Part shown: positions 16,068-25,803 of the stretch, piece by piece
Layout: each line of letters opens with the position of its first letter
Position numbering within the stretch: the first letter of the stretch is position 1
Origin: Lentihominibacter faecis
GTDB lineage: Bacteria; Bacillota; Clostridia; Peptostreptococcales; Anaerovoracaceae
Assembly (NCBI RefSeq): GCF_014306095.1
Contig: NZ_JACRWC010000108.1
Span: forward strand, 1-37,772
Direction: 5' to 3'
DNA: 37,772 bases
Translations under genes and position numbers: made by a program
Notes under the pieces: generated by a model
Told to the model about the DNA's origin: nothing
Seen by the model: the letters and a program-made list of their open reading frames with translations, nothing else
The model's database searches: none

Positions 16068-17879
16068 ATGAAAGATTATCAGAAATACATTAGAAACTTC
16101 AGTATCATCGCACATATCGATCACGGGAAATCGACTCTGGCAGACCGGATCATTGAAAAGACAGGCCTGGTTTCCAAGAGGGAAATGCGTGAGCAGTTCC
16201 TGGACAATATGGAGCTGGAACGGGAGCGTGGAATCACCATCAAGCTGCAGACGACGCGACTTATCTTCCATTCAAAAGATGGAAACGAATATATTTTTAA
16301 CCTGATCGACACGCCGGGACATGTGGATTTTACTTATGAAGTTTCCCGAAGCCTGGCTGCTTGTGAGGGCGCTGTTCTCGTGGTGGATGCGACTCAGGGC
16401 GTGGAAGCGCAGACGCTGGCAAACGTGTATCTGGCTATGGATGAAGATCTGGAGATCATGCCGGTCCTCAACAAGATCGATTTACCATCGGCCAGACCGG
16501 AGGAAATCAAACAGGAAATAGAGGATGTGATAGGCGTTGACGCAGAGGATGCGCCGCTGGTTTCTGCAAAAGAGGGGATCGGCGTAGAAGAATTGCTGGA
16601 ACGGATCGTGACAGATATCCCGGCTCCGCAGGGAGATGAACACGGGAAACTGAAAGCGTTGATTTTTGACTCATATTACGACAACTATAAAGGCGTCGTC
16701 ATTTATACAAGAGTGTTTGACGGTACGGTCAAAGAGGGCGATATCATCCGCCTGATGAATACGGATAAAAAATACGAGGTCACCGAGGTTGGAGTGTATT
16801 CTCCAGGTCCAGTGGAATGCAAGTCCCTGAGAGCCGGCGAGGTAGGATATATCTGTGCCAGCATCAAGAAAGTTTCTGATGCAAGGGTCGGTGATACCAT
16901 CACTATCGACAGTGACCCTACAGAAGAGGCGCTGCCGGGTTACAAAAAAGTACAGCCGATGGTATACTGCGGGATCTATCCGGCGGAGGGCGAGAAGTAC
17001 GAAAATGTCAAGGATGCGCTGGAAAAGCTGCAGGTCAATGATGCGGCATTCCATTTTGAACCGGAAACATCTACAGCGCTGGGCTTCGGATTCCGGTGTG
17101 GATTCCTGGGGCTGCTTCATATGGAAATCATCGTGGAACGTCTGGAGCGGGAATTTGATCTGGCAGTGGTCACTACATCGCCGAGCGTTATCTATAAGGT
17201 TGTCATGAACGACGGCAGCATTGAGATGGTGCAGAATCCGTCCAACCTGCCGGATCTGACTTTGATCGACCACATCGAGGAACCGATGGTAAAGGCCGAT
17301 ATCATGGTGCCGAAGGAATATGTGGGCAATATTATGGAAATCTGTCAGGAACGTCGTGGCAAGATGCTTCATATGGAATATATCACGGAAAACAGAGTCA
17401 ATCTCCATTATGAAATGCCTTTGAACGAGGTTATTTATGATTTCTTCGATGCATTGAAATCCAAGACTCGCGGCTATGGTTCGCTGGATTACGAGTTCGT
17501 TCGGTATGAACCGTCTAAAGTAGTAAAGCTGGATATTCTTCTCAACAAGGATCTGGTAGATGCTTTCTCTATGATCGTCCATGAATCCAAAGCGTATTCC
17601 AGAGGAAGATTCGTATGTTCCAAGCTGAAGGAGATCATCCCGATGCATCAGTTCGAGGTGCCGATTCAGGCTTCCATCGGACAGAAGGTCATTGCCCGCG
17701 AGACGGTGCGCGCATACAGAAAAGATGTTATTGCAAAGTGTTACGGAGGAGATATTTCGAGAAAGAAAAAGCTGCTGGAAAAGCAGAAGGAAGGGAAAAA
17801 GCGAATGCGTCAGTTCGGCAAGGTAGAGGTGCCGCAGGAGGCATTTACTGCGGTATTGAAATATGATGACAACAAATAA
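16068..17879 (+). CDS. lepA: Elongation factor 4 (LepA)
   Basis: LepA is a ribosome-associated translational GTPase related to EF-G, implicated in translation under stress and in initiation or assembly. The 603-aa length is normal. The G domain has [14 protein letters not shown] (P-loop), RGITIKLQ (switch I), DTPGHVDF (G3) and LNKIDLP (G4). Later family blocks include [20 protein letters not shown] and the LepA-specific C-terminal [20 protein letters not shown]. The start is supported by ACGAGAGGCAGAC. Its last 17 bp overlap hemW. Confidence 0.97.
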   Translation: MKDYQKYIRNFSIIAHIDHGKSTLADRIIEKTGLVSKREMREQFLDNMELERERGITIKLQTTRLIFHSKDGNEYIFNLIDTPGHVDFTYEVSRSLAACEGAVLVVDATQGVEAQTLANVYLAMDEDLEIMPVLNKIDLPSARPEEIKQEIEDVIGVDAEDAPLVSAKEGIGVEELLERIVTDIPAPQGDEHGKLKALIFDSYYDNYKGVVIYTRVFDGTVKEGDIIRLMNTDKKYEVTEVGVYSPGPVECKSLRAGEVGYICASIKKVSDARVGDTITIDSDPTEEALPGYKKVQPMVYCGIYPAEGEKYENVKDALEKLQVNDAAFHFEPETSTALGFGFRCGFLGLLHMEIIVERLEREFDLAVVTTSPSVIYKVVMNDGSIEMVQNPSNLPDLTLIDHIEEPMVKADIMVPKEYVGNIMEICQERRGKMLHMEYITENRVNLHYEMPLNEVIYDFFDALKSKTRGYGSLDYEFVRYEPSKVVKLDILLNKDLVDAFSMIVHESKAYSRGRFVCSKLKEIIPMHQFEVPIQASIGQKVIARETVRAYRKDVIAKCYGGDISRKKKLLEKQKEGKKRMRQFGKVEVPQEAFTAVLKYDDNK

Positions 17880-19011
17880 ACTTGGGTTGTATCTTCATGT
17901 CCCGTTTTGTGCGAGAAAATGCAGGTACTGTGATTTTCTGTCCTTTGGATGCAGCGACAGCAAGGTGCTTTCAGAGTACTCACAGGCATTGATCCGGGAA
18001 ATCCGGATCCGTTCCAAGGACTGGTGTTTCCGCGATGTGGATACGGTGTACATAGGAGGAGGGACGCCTTCTTTGATGTCCGCATGGGATATGGGAAAAA
18101 TCATGGATGCTCTGCGTGAGAACTTTAATATTGTAAAGGACGCGGAGATCACCATAGAAGGCAACCCGGCAACTCTTTCTGATGAGAAGATGGAACGCTA
18201 TCTGCGTAAGGGGATCAACCGGCTCAGTCTGGGTGTGCAGTCCTTTGAGAACGATGTGCTCCAGTACCTGGGCAGGATCCATAACAAAAATGATGCTTTT
18301 ACGTCGTTTCAGCGTGCCAAGAAAGCGGGATTTTCCAATATCAATATGGATATCATGTTCGCTATCCCGGGGCAGTCGATGAAAATGTGGAAGGATACCG
18401 TTCGGCAGTGCATTTTCTTAAAGCCTGCTCACATTTCGCTGTATAGTCTTCAGATCGAAGAAGGCACGGAGTTTTATGAACTGTACAAGGACGGCAAGAT
18501 GGAAGCTGTTCCAGAGATCCAGGATAGAGAGATGTATCATCAGGCGCTGGCCATGATGAAGGAAGCAGGATATAAGCATTATGAGATTTCCAACGCAGCG
18601 CTTCCGGGGTTTGAGAGCAGGCATAATCTGAAATACTGGTCCTATGCAGAATACCTGGGCCTGGGACTGGGAGCCAGCTCCTTTGCTGGCGGAAGCCGGT
18701 TTAAAAACACAAGCAGAATGCATGAGTATCTGACTGCGATCCGGGAACATGTGCCGCCGGTGGATCAGGAGAGCATCGAAAATTATTCACAGCGTGAAGA
18801 AATGGGGATTTTCGTATTCACAGGTCTTCGCAAGGCGGAAGGATTCAGTCTGGATCATTTTCATCATGTGTTCCGAAAGGATTTCTTCGATGTATACGAT
18901 GAAGATATCCTGAAAAAGTATAAAGGCCTTTTGATCTGTGCAGATGGAAGACTGTATTTGTCAGAACACGGAATGGATGTTTCGAATCGGATCATGGCAG
19001 AGTTTGTATAG
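17863..19011 (+). CDS. hemW: Radical SAM heme chaperone HemW
   Basis: HemW is a radical-SAM-type protein related to HemN; characterised members bind and deliver heme rather than oxidise coproporphyrinogen. The 382-aa product has the cluster motif C-x3-C-x2-C in [12 protein letters not shown], the glycine-rich [10 protein letters not shown], the [13 protein letters not shown] block and a HemN C-terminal region. The first ATG overlaps the lepA end by 17 bp, indicating coupled translation; an adjacent second ATG at 17866 is equally possible. hrcA-grpE-dnaK, which often follow in Firmicutes, are absent; glpK follows instead. Confidence 0.94.
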   Translation: MMTTNKLGLYLHVPFCARKCRYCDFLSFGCSDSKVLSEYSQALIREIRIRSKDWCFRDVDTVYIGGGTPSLMSAWDMGKIMDALRENFNIVKDAEITIEGNPATLSDEKMERYLRKGINRLSLGVQSFENDVLQYLGRIHNKNDAFTSFQRAKKAGFSNINMDIMFAIPGQSMKMWKDTVRQCIFLKPAHISLYSLQIEEGTEFYELYKDGKMEAVPEIQDREMYHQALAMMKEAGYKHYEISNAALPGFESRHNLKYWSYAEYLGLGLGASSFAGGSRFKNTSRMHEYLTAIREHVPPVDQESIENYSQREEMGIFVFTGLRKAEGFSLDHFHHVFRKDFFDVYDEDILKKYKGLLICADGRLYLSEHGMDVSNRIMAEFV

Positions 19012-19033
19012 TAAAAAGCAGGGAGCGAAGGAT

Positions 19034-20527
19034 ATGAAGGATAGATATATTATGGCCCTCGATCAGGGAACGACAAGCGCGAGGTGTATTCTATATGATC
19101 GTCAGGGAAAGCAGGTGAGCATCGCGCAAAAGGAATTTCGGCAGATCTATCCGCAGGCAGGCTGGGTAGAGCATGATCCGATGGATATCTGGTCAACGCA
19201 GATCGGAGTGGCGCAGGAAGCGCTTTTAAAGATCGATGCTACATATAAAAATATCGATGCCATCGGTATCACCAATCAGAGAGAAACAACAGTCGTCTGG
19301 GACCGGTATACGGGAGAGCCGATTTACAATGCGATCGTATGGCAGTGCCGGCGGACTGCGGAGTGCTGTGACAGTTTGAAAGCAAAAGGGCTGGAAGCAT
19401 CGTTTCGCCGTAAGACAGGACTTTTGATCGATCCTTATTTTTCGGGAACGAAGCTGCGGTGGATCTTAGGACACGTGGATGGCGCCTGGGAGCGGGCAAA
19501 GAACGGTGATCTGTTGTTCGGAACTATTGAAACGTGGCTGATCTGGAAGCTGACGGATGGCAAAGTCCATGTCACGGACTATTCCAACGCTTCGCGGACG
19601 ATGATGTTCAATATCCATGATCTCAAGTGGGACGAAGATATCCTGAAAGAACTGGGAATACCGGTCTGTATGCTGCCGGAGGTCCGGCCGTCCAGTGAAG
19701 TGTACGGTGAAAGCAGCCCGTTATTATTTGGTGGGCCTATCACGATTTCCGGAGCGGCAGGAGATCAGCAGGCGGCTCTGTTTGGTCAAACATGTTTCGA
19801 AAAGGGAGAAGCTAAGAATACATACGGAACCGGCGGATTTATGCTGGTCAACACAGGAGATGAACCAGTGGACTCTCGCAATGGACTGATCACGACCATC
19901 GCATGGGGTGTGGGAAATAAGGTGCAGTATGCACTGGAAGGATCTGTATTTATTTCCGGAGCTACGATACAATGGCTGCGTGATGAACTGAAGATTTTAG
20001 ATAATGCGGCAGAATCAGAGAAGCATGCACGAATGGTGGAAGATACAGCAGGTGCTTATGTAGTGCCGGCTTTCACAGGACTTGGAGCACCGTACTGGGA
20101 TTCTTATGCGAGAGGTGCGATCATGGGACTGACGAGGGGAGTCAATAAGAATCATATAATAAGAGCTGCACTGGAATCTATGGCGTACCAGACCAATGAT
20201 CTGATGGCTGCCATGGAAGAAGATATGGGTCATCCTTTGCAGAAATTCAAGGTGGACGGTGGCGCTAGCGCAAATAATTTTCTGCTGGAGTTTCAGGCTG
20301 GTATCATGAATATGCCAGTGTACCGGCCGCAGTGTATCGAGACGACGTCACTTGGTGCCGCTTATCTGGCAGGACTGGCGACAGATTACTGGAAAAATAG
20401 AGACGATATTTTATCGAACTGGCAGATCGACAGGATCTTCAAGCCGGATATGGATCAAAGAAAGAGAGCGGAACTGCTGGACGGCTGGCACAAAGCTGTG
20501 CGCTGCACGTTTGGATGGGCCAGATAG
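19034..20527 (+). CDS. glpK: Glycerol kinase
   Basis: GlpK phosphorylates glycerol to sn-glycerol-3-phosphate in the cytoplasm. The 497-aa product has the ATP-binding start [39 protein letters not shown] (glycerol site), the phosphate-2 motif around [27 protein letters not shown], and [16 protein letters not shown] with the adenosine site. The ATG at 19034 has a GGGAGCGAAGG site; a longer frame from 18938 runs inside hemW and is not supported. It begins 22 bp after hemW, an unusual pairing. glpF and glpD are absent, but a DUF1667 remnant linked to glycerol-3-phosphate oxidation lies at 26.4 kb. Confidence 0.96.
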   Translation: MKDRYIMALDQGTTSARCILYDRQGKQVSIAQKEFRQIYPQAGWVEHDPMDIWSTQIGVAQEALLKIDATYKNIDAIGITNQRETTVVWDRYTGEPIYNAIVWQCRRTAECCDSLKAKGLEASFRRKTGLLIDPYFSGTKLRWILGHVDGAWERAKNGDLLFGTIETWLIWKLTDGKVHVTDYSNASRTMMFNIHDLKWDEDILKELGIPVCMLPEVRPSSEVYGESSPLLFGGPITISGAAGDQQAALFGQTCFEKGEAKNTYGTGGFMLVNTGDEPVDSRNGLITTIAWGVGNKVQYALEGSVFISGATIQWLRDELKILDNAAESEKHARMVEDTAGAYVVPAFTGLGAPYWDSYARGAIMGLTRGVNKNHIIRAALESMAYQTNDLMAAMEEDMGHPLQKFKVDGGASANNFLLEFQAGIMNMPVYRPQCIETTSLGAAYLAGLATDYWKNRDDILSNWQIDRIFKPDMDQRKRAELLDGWHKAVRCTFGWAR

Positions 20528-20537
20528 CAGCAGGCGG

Positions 20538-21191
20538 TCACGCTTTTGCGAGAACGATAAGCAGGGAGCCTTTTTCCAACGAGAGAAAGGCTTCTTTTTG
20601 TTTGAATTCATTGCTCACCCCCAGAGGGAACGTGCGTGTGAGTGTATGGTTTTGAAGTGGGTATTTAACGCCTTTTGCAGTGAGCCCCTGGACGGTTTCA
20701 GAAAGAGAAAAAAGTGACAGATAGCAGTCTTTTTCCTGGGGGATCGTGATGCTTTTCTGAGTGCCCTTTGCATTGAGAACGAAACAACGGTTCTGACCGT
20801 CATGCATCGAAAGAGAGCGGAACTGTTCGGCATAACAGGAGAGCAGCTGCAGATTGGCAACCGTATGATCCAGCCTGCCCCCTATGCCACCCCAGATCTC
20901 CACATGCGAAGCTTTTTTCTCAATGGCTGTATGGATCGCAAGTTCCAGATCGGTATAGTCTTTTTCCGGAGGAAACGTTTTTAGCGGGAGCTCTTTCGGG
21001 ATCCGGGACTGAATGGAGTCGAGGTCTCCAAGAAGCAGGTGAGGAGTGATCCCGGCCTGTTTTGCCAGATCGAATCCGCCATCGGTACAGATGATATATG
21101 GATCTTTCATCTGTGTAAGAGCCTGTTTCATATCGAACGGGGCATCGACATAAGAAGTTATGATTATGATATTTTCTGTAGAATGAGCCAT
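20538..21191 (-). CDS. thiN: Thiamine pyrophosphokinase
   Basis: ThiN transfers pyrophosphate from ATP to thiamine, giving thiamine diphosphate. The 217-aa product shows the family blocks IICTDGGFDLAKQAGITPHLLLGDLDSI, FPPEKDYTDLELAI and GGIGGRLDHTVANLQLL, all acidic and metal-binding regions of TPK. It is convergent with glpK (10 bp between stops), with no obvious terminator there. No TPP riboswitch was recognised in its 160-bp upstream region, shared with the divergent dehydrogenase gene. Confidence 0.94.
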   Translation of the reverse strand: MAHSTENIIIITSYVDAPFDMKQALTQMKDPYIICTDGGFDLAKQAGITPHLLLGDLDSIQSRIPKELPLKTFPPEKDYTDLELAIHTAIEKKASHVEIWGGIGGRLDHTVANLQLLSCYAEQFRSLSMHDGQNRCFVLNAKGTQKSITIPQEKDCYLSLFSLSETVQGLTAKGVKYPLQNHTLTRTFPLGVSNEFKQKEAFLSLEKGSLLIVLAKA

Positions 21192-21235
21192 GGAAATACC
21201 TGCCTTGTAAAATCACTGGAAATGCTTGTTAAATC

Positions 21236-21250
21236 AACGGTAGTACCGTT
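21236..21250. promoter_or_regulatory. Perfect palindrome upstream of the 4HbD-like gene, candidate operator
   Basis: AACGGTA-G-TACCGTT is a perfect 7-bp inverted repeat around one base, placed 10 bp upstream of the -35 box at 21261 and between two divergent genes. Its position suits an activator or a shared regulator. No cognate factor is identified. Confidence 0.4.
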
Positions 21251-21260
21251 ATTGTACCTC

Positions 21261-21289
21261 TTGAAAAAGCAGTTAGCAAGCGATATAAT
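21261..21289 (+). promoter_or_regulatory. Sigma-A-type promoter of the 4HbD-like gene
   Basis: TTGAAA (21261-21266) and a perfect TATAAT (21284-21289) are separated by 17 bp, leaving a leader of about 55 nt before the ATG at 21351. Confidence 0.8.
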
Positions 21290-21350
21290 AAATCTGACCG
21301 AAAAAGTGTCTTTAATGTGTTTCAAATAGTATGATAGATAGGAGCAGAGC

Positions 21351-22475
21351 ATGAAAACATTCAGAGTAGTACCGCAGATCAGTTGTTGTGATACTTTCCG
21401 TGAATTTGCAGATCATTTCCAGGTGGGAAATGGTGATATTCTGGTGACAAACCGGAGAAGATATGAGAAGTACGTGAAGCCGGCCGGAGTTGCGATCCCG
21501 GTATTGTTTCGTGAAGACTACGGCAAGGGTGAGCCGACCGATGAGATGATCGATGCCATGGGAAGGGATATGGAGCAGTATGATGCCAAACGGATCATTG
21601 CCTTTGGCGGCGGCACAATCGTGGATATGTGCAAAGTGCTCGCGCTGGATCTCCCGGAGCACTCGCAGATGTTGTTTACAGGAGATGCGGCTCCAAAGAA
21701 AATACGGGAATTGATCATTATTCCGACTACGTGCGGTACGGGATCTGAAGTTACTAACGTGACTATTTCCGAGCTGAAATCTCTGCACGTAAAAAAAGGA
21801 CTGGCTGCGGAGGAAACTTATGCGGATCATGCAGTATTGATCCCGGAATCCTTGCAGGATCTGCCGGATTACGTATTTGCGACAAGTTCCATCGATGCGC
21901 TGATCCATTCTCTGGAAAGTTTTCTTTCTCCGAAAGCGTCGTCCTTTAGTGAGATGTATTCCTTAAAGGCGATGGAGATCATTATGGGCGGATATAAAAC
22001 GATCCTGGAACGAGGCGGAAACAGTGCTGAAAACCGGGAAGATCTGTTGCAGGAGTTCGGTCTGGCTGCAACATATGCAGGGATCGCTTTTGGTAATGCA
22101 GGATGTGGTGCGGTACACGCACTGTCCTATTCCATCGGAGCGGCGTTCCATGTTCCTCACGGAGAAGCTAATTATCAGTTTTTCACGGAAGTATTCAAGA
22201 CGTACATGAAGAGAGAACCAGAAGGAAGGATCGATCGGATCAATAGCGTGATGGCTGATATTTTGGGCTGTGAAAAAGAGAACGTTTATGAGGAGATCGA
22301 GAAGGTCCTGGATCAGCTGATCCCTCGTAAACCGCTGAGGGAATACGGCATGACGGAGGAGCAGATCGACACATTTACGGATTCTACACTGGAAAATCAG
22401 CAGCGTTTGCTGGCTAATAATTATGTTTCGCTGGATCGGAGCGAGATCCATGAAATATTTGCGAAGCTGCGGTAA
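21351..22475 (+). CDS. Iron-containing alcohol dehydrogenase, 4-hydroxybutyrate dehydrogenase-like
   Basis: The 374-aa product is a group III (iron-dependent) alcohol dehydrogenase. The NAD-binding motif is IIAFGGGTIVDMCKVLAL, followed by IPTTCGTGSEVTNV. The metal ligands are Asp and His in SSIDALIHSLESFLS plus the His pair in AVHALSYSIGAAFHVPHGEAN. The N-terminus MKTFRVVPQISCCDTFREF and the length resemble clostridial 4-hydroxybutyrate dehydrogenase (4HbD), which reduces succinate semialdehyde in succinate or 4-aminobutyrate fermentation. No partner genes (abfD, cat1/cat2, sucD) are in the window, so the substrate assignment is tentative. The ribosome-binding site is TAGGAGCAG. Confidence 0.85.
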   Translation: MKTFRVVPQISCCDTFREFADHFQVGNGDILVTNRRRYEKYVKPAGVAIPVLFREDYGKGEPTDEMIDAMGRDMEQYDAKRIIAFGGGTIVDMCKVLALDLPEHSQMLFTGDAAPKKIRELIIIPTTCGTGSEVTNVTISELKSLHVKKGLAAEETYADHAVLIPESLQDLPDYVFATSSIDALIHSLESFLSPKASSFSEMYSLKAMEIIMGGYKTILERGGNSAENREDLLQEFGLAATYAGIAFGNAGCGAVHALSYSIGAAFHVPHGEANYQFFTEVFKTYMKREPEGRIDRINSVMADILGCEKENVYEEIEKVLDQLIPRKPLREYGMTEEQIDTFTDSTLENQQRLLANNYVSLDRSEIHEIFAKLR

Positions 22476-22525
22476 ATATGTTAAAATTATAAGATATTGA
22501 AAACTAAGTTTGAAAGAGGTATATT

Positions 22526-23698
22526 ATGCAGCAAAATTTTTACGGGAACAATATTATTATTACCGACCCGAGCAGTAATCTGAGGGCTCTGGGACGGAAT
22601 GCGCTCGCCGGGAAATGGCAAAGTGCTATTATTGCGGTGATCGTATATACATTGTGTGTGCAGCTTCCGCCTGCGATCCTAAATACGTTGTTTGGGATCG
22701 ATATGGGAGAACTGTACAGCATGAATATGGGTTATTCGTATAATGTAGGCGTGGATAGTTACAGCACTGTTTATAACTCTATGCCGGCATATTCACCGCT
22801 GAGCGGGATCTATTCTCTGCTGGTGACGGGTGCTATGGATCTGGGGCTCACGCTGTTCTTCCTGGCAATGTTCCGCAGGCAGATCGTTGGGATCGGAGAT
22901 GTATTCCTGGGGTTTGAAAGATACGGCAAGGCGCTGGGGCTGTTCTTGTTCCAGGGACTGTTTATCGTACTGTGGTCGCTGCTGTTCATCGTTCCGGGAA
23001 TCATTGCAGCTATTCGATACAGCCAGGCGTTCTTTATCCTGGCCGATGATCCGAACAAGGGCATTCGTCAGTGCATGGATGAAAGTAAGATGATGATGCG
23101 TGGAAACAAGGCTAAGTATTTTTGTCTGAGCCTGTCCTTTATTGGATGGGGAATCCTGGCATCGATTCCGGCAGGGGTACTGAGCGGGATTTCGGAGGCT
23201 CTGTATCTGTCTGGCTTTATGACCGTGCTGTTTGACATCGTCGGAGCTCTTTGTATGGCTCCGGTCATCGCATATATTTATTCGACGCAGGCCGGGTTTT
23301 ATGAGATCCTGGCAGGTCATCTGATCAAGGAGACGCAGCCGGCTCCGATCGATCCAGAAGCCATTCCGGCAGCAATGCGTCAGCCGCAGGCACCGGTAAA
23401 TCCAGTACCGCCGCAGCCGCAGGCACCGGTAAATCAGGTACCGCCGCAGCCGCAGGCACCGGCAAATCCAGTACCACCGCAGCCACAAGCACCGGTAAAT
23501 CCGGTTCCGCCGCAGCCGCAGGCACCGGTAAATCCGGTACCGCCGCAGCCACAGGCACCGGCAAATCCAGTACCGCCACAGCCGCAGGCACCGGCAAATC
23601 CGGTTCCGCTGCAGCCACAGGCACCGGTAGATCCGATTCCGCAGGAAGTGCCGCCACAGCCTCCGGTACAGCCTCAAGATCCGGAGGATAAGCAGTAG
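22526..23698 (+). CDS. DUF975 integral membrane protein with Pro/Gln repeat tail
   Basis: The first ~270 residues are a DUF975-type polytopic membrane protein: LRALGRNALAGKWQSAIIAVIVYTL at the start, FRRQIVGIGDVFLGFERYGKALGLFLFQGLF in the middle and about six hydrophobic segments, ending near GHLIKE. The rest is a soluble tail made of eight copies of an 11-residue unit, QPQAPVNPVPP and variants, followed by a Pro-rich end. DUF975 function is unknown; tails of this sort can act as spacers or protein-binding arms. Start is ATG with GAAAGAGG. A terminator at 23745 ends the unit. Confidence 0.85.
   Translation: MQQNFYGNNIIITDPSSNLRALGRNALAGKWQSAIIAVIVYTLCVQLPPAILNTLFGIDMGELYSMNMGYSYNVGVDSYSTVYNSMPAYSPLSGIYSLLVTGAMDLGLTLFFLAMFRRQIVGIGDVFLGFERYGKALGLFLFQGLFIVLWSLLFIVPGIIAAIRYSQAFFILADDPNKGIRQCMDESKMMMRGNKAKYFCLSLSFIGWGILASIPAGVLSGISEALYLSGFMTVLFDIVGALCMAPVIAYIYSTQAGFYEILAGHLIKETQPAPIDPEAIPAAMRQPQAPVNPVPPQPQAPVNQVPPQPQAPANPVPPQPQAPVNPVPPQPQAPVNPVPPQPQAPANPVPPQPQAPANPVPLQPQAPVDPIPQEVPPQPPVQPQDPEDKQ
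23381..23644 (+). repeat. Eight tandem 33-bp coding repeats in the DUF975 gene
   Basis: Eight adjacent 33-bp units each encode QPQAP[VA][ND][PQ][VI]P[PLQ]. The copies differ mainly by silent changes (CCG/CCA, GTA/GTT) and a few replacements, so they are not perfect duplicates. There is no spacer sequence, so this is a coding minisatellite and not a CRISPR. Copy number may vary between strains. Confidence 0.95.
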
Positions 23699-23744
23699 CA
23701 GACTCTGGCAGACAATTTAAAGACCGTAAAGATATGTTAAAATT

Positions 23745-23778
23745 CGCGCCGTTTGCAATCAGGCAGACGGCGCGTTTG
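23745..23778 (+). terminator. GC-rich terminator after the DUF975 gene
   Basis: CGCGCCGT (23745-23752) pairs with ACGGCGCG (23767-23774), and additional TGC/GCA pairing closes toward the loop. The tail (TTTGTGGTTT) is only moderately T-rich. Confidence 0.7.
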
Positions 23779-23804
23779 TGGTTTATCTAAAAAAAGAGAG
23801 GGAC

Positions 23805-25205
23805 ATGAAAGAAAAACTAATGCGAAAACTGCCATTAGATCATATAATGGGCAGTTGTGAGAAAAACAGCGGGTTAAAGAGAAGTCTTGGAGCTTTTGAA
23901 TTGACCATGCTGGGAGTAGGAGTCATTATAGGCTCCGGATTATTCGTTATTACTGGGGTGGCAGCTGCTGACCGTGCAGGTCCCGGACTGATCCTTTCCT
24001 TTATCCTGGCAGGTCTGGCATGTGCCTGTGCAGCGCTCTGCTATGCAGAACTGGCCTCAGCCATTCCAGTATCAGGAAGTTCCTATACATTTGCTTATGT
24101 AGGGCTTGGAGAAATTTTCGGCTGGTTTATCGGCTGGTGTATCACCTTGGAATATGTAGTCGCTATGTCAGCTATTGCAGTAGGCTGGTCCGCTTACGCC
24201 GTGAATATTCTGGAACTGATGGAGATCCATTTACCGGAGAAGCTGATCACAGACTTTTCCAGCGGCGGTATCATGAATCTGCCGGCCATCATCATTATTT
24301 CGATCATGGCAATGCTGCAGCTTTGGGGAACGAAAGAAAGTGCGAGGCTGAACAATATCCTGGTATTTGTAAAACTGGGAGTGATCCTGCTGTTCATAAT
24401 CCTTGTAGCGAAGCACGTGGATCCATCGAATTACACACCATTTCTGCCATATGGCTGGAGCGGTGTATTTTCAGGAGCAGCGATCGTTTTCTTCGCATAT
24501 CTGGGGTTTGACGCGATCGCAAATTCTGCAGAAGAGGTCAGAGATCCGCAAAAAAATATGCCAAAGGGTATCATCGGTTCTCTTGTCGTTGCTACGACCC
24601 TGTATATCATCGTAACACTGATGCTGACCGGTGTTGCCAAGTACTCTGTGTATTCCGGAGTAGCAGCCCCGGTAGCCCATGCGCTCAATGAAGTCGGGAT
24701 CCGATGGGGATCTGCACTGGTATCAGTAGGTGCGATCGCAGGTCTGACTACTGGAGTCCTGGTGCTTTTAGGCAGTGAATCACGCCTGATCTACTCTATG
24801 TCGCGAGATGGTCTTCTGCCAAGATCCTTCTCAAAAGTCAGCAGACGTGGTGTTCCAAATCAGGCGGTCATCTGTGTCTGGATCATAGGCGTTATCCTGG
24901 CAGGAGTCCTTCCGATCGGGACGATCGCCGAACTTTGTAATATCGGTACGCTGTGGGCATTTTTCTTTGTATCGGTAACTGTTATCGTGCTGCGTAAAAT
25001 GCACCCGGAAATGCCAAGAGCCTTTAAAGTCCCGGCTGTTCCGGCGATACCTTTGATTTCCATGGCACTCTGCATCTTCCTTGTGATCCAGCTGGATACC
25101 ATGACATGGATTGCATTCGTCCTGTGGACTATCGCAGGGATGGCGATCTACTTCGCATATGGCGTCAAGCACAGCAAAGCATCGGAACATATAGCAAAGC
25201 AATAA
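23805..25205 (+). CDS. APC-family amino acid permease (cationic amino acid transporter type)
   Basis: The 466-aa protein has about 12 membrane helices and the APC hallmarks: TM1 LTMLGVGVIIGSGLFVITG with the unwound GSG substrate loop, CYAELASAIPVSGSSYTFAYVGLGE, and FFAYLGFDAIANSAEEVRDPQKNMPKGI. It resembles the CAT subgroup (YfnA-like), so it probably imports an amino acid with H+; the specific substrate is unknown. I placed the start at 23805 after AGAGAGGGAC; an upstream in-frame alternative start lies in the preceding terminator. It stands alone, followed by a strong bidirectional terminator. Confidence 0.9.
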   Translation: MKEKLMRKLPLDHIMGSCEKNSGLKRSLGAFELTMLGVGVIIGSGLFVITGVAAADRAGPGLILSFILAGLACACAALCYAELASAIPVSGSSYTFAYVGLGEIFGWFIGWCITLEYVVAMSAIAVGWSAYAVNILELMEIHLPEKLITDFSSGGIMNLPAIIIISIMAMLQLWGTKESARLNNILVFVKLGVILLFIILVAKHVDPSNYTPFLPYGWSGVFSGAAIVFFAYLGFDAIANSAEEVRDPQKNMPKGIIGSLVVATTLYIIVTLMLTGVAKYSVYSGVAAPVAHALNEVGIRWGSALVSVGAIAGLTTGVLVLLGSESRLIYSMSRDGLLPRSFSKVSRRGVPNQAVICVWIIGVILAGVLPIGTIAELCNIGTLWAFFFVSVTVIVLRKMHPEMPRAFKVPAVPAIPLISMALCIFLVIQLDTMTWIAFVLWTIAGMAIYFAYGVKHSKASEHIAKQ

Positions 25206-25240
25206 ACAGAATACTGCTTACTGACAAGCAAAGCCAATCG

Positions 25241-25285
25241 AAAAGGGAACGAATCACGATACAGTGAAACGTTCCCTTTTTTTCT
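25241..25285. terminator. Bidirectional terminator between convergent genes
   Basis: AAAAGGGAACG (25241-25251) and CGTTCCCTTTT (25270-25280) form an 11-bp stem with A- and T-runs on either side. It serves both the permease and the minus-strand gene ending at 25285. Confidence 0.9.
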
Positions 25286-25803
25286 TATGTTATTTGAATA
25301 TCCTCCAGATCTCCCGTGAGAGAATCCAGTACCTTGTATTTTTTTTCATCCAGCTCAGTATTGTAAAATTCGAACAAATACAGCGGCTTGTACATTCGTT
25401 CTGTCACGTATTCTTCTAAAACAGGTGGTGCGTTGAGGTTGCGGAATTTGCGGAATATGCCTGTTTTATTGTATTCCCAGGATTTCCGCAAAGCTTCTTC
25501 CTCAGTCAGTTTATCCTGCAAAATGCACGCCTCAGCGACGTCCTGCGGTTCACAGGAAGGAAGCATTGCCAGCTTGCCGGGTGTCATGGCGATCTCATCA
25601 AATCCTGCGTAATACCCTGCGTATCGGGTTGTTTTACGTGTAGCCTGCAGTGCGATGCGAAGCTGAAAGATCCAGCACAGGCTGTAGAGAGTAGTCACAT
25701 ATCGCACTGTGATCGTATCTTTTAATTTCTTTGATTTTGCCATGCGTTTCAGAAACATATCCGGTGTATAGCGAAGTCCCTTTAGTACCTTGATCTCAGC
25801 CAT
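25285..25803 (-). CDS. Hypothetical protein coupled to a symporter remnant
   Basis: The 172-aa soluble-looking protein is not recognised. Visible features are a basic N-terminus (KGLRYTPDMFLKRMAKSKKLKD), two aromatic-rich patches (VTTLYSLCWIFQLRIAL; TRYAGYYAGFDEIAM) and an acidic C-terminus (LDSLTGDLEDIQIT). No signal peptide or clear membrane helix is seen. Its ATG directly abuts the stop codon of the upstream symporter fragment (TAA-ATG), which suggests translational coupling and a linked function in the intact ancestor. It is a real gene by length and coding character, but it may be losing function with its damaged neighbour. Confidence 0.65.
   Translation of the reverse strand: MAEIKVLKGLRYTPDMFLKRMAKSKKLKDTITVRYVTTLYSLCWIFQLRIALQATRKTTRYAGYYAGFDEIAMTPGKLAMLPSCEPQDVAEACILQDKLTEEEALRKSWEYNKTGIFRKFRNLNAPPVLEEYVTERMYKPLYLFEFYNTELDEKKYKVLDSLTGDLEDIQIT

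Noticed and set aside
16671..17648. Long minus-strand frame of 325 codons
   Set aside because: It lies fully inside lepA, has no family resemblance or ribosome-binding site, and arises from the codon bias of the plus-strand gene.
23381..23644. CRISPR-like tandem repeat
   Set aside because: The 33-bp units are contiguous with no unique spacers and stay in frame with the DUF975 protein.
22793..23677. Minus-strand frame with regular RCLRLRRYWIY repeats
   Set aside because: The periodicity is the antisense reading of the 33-bp coding repeats in the DUF975 gene. It shows no independent coding evidence.
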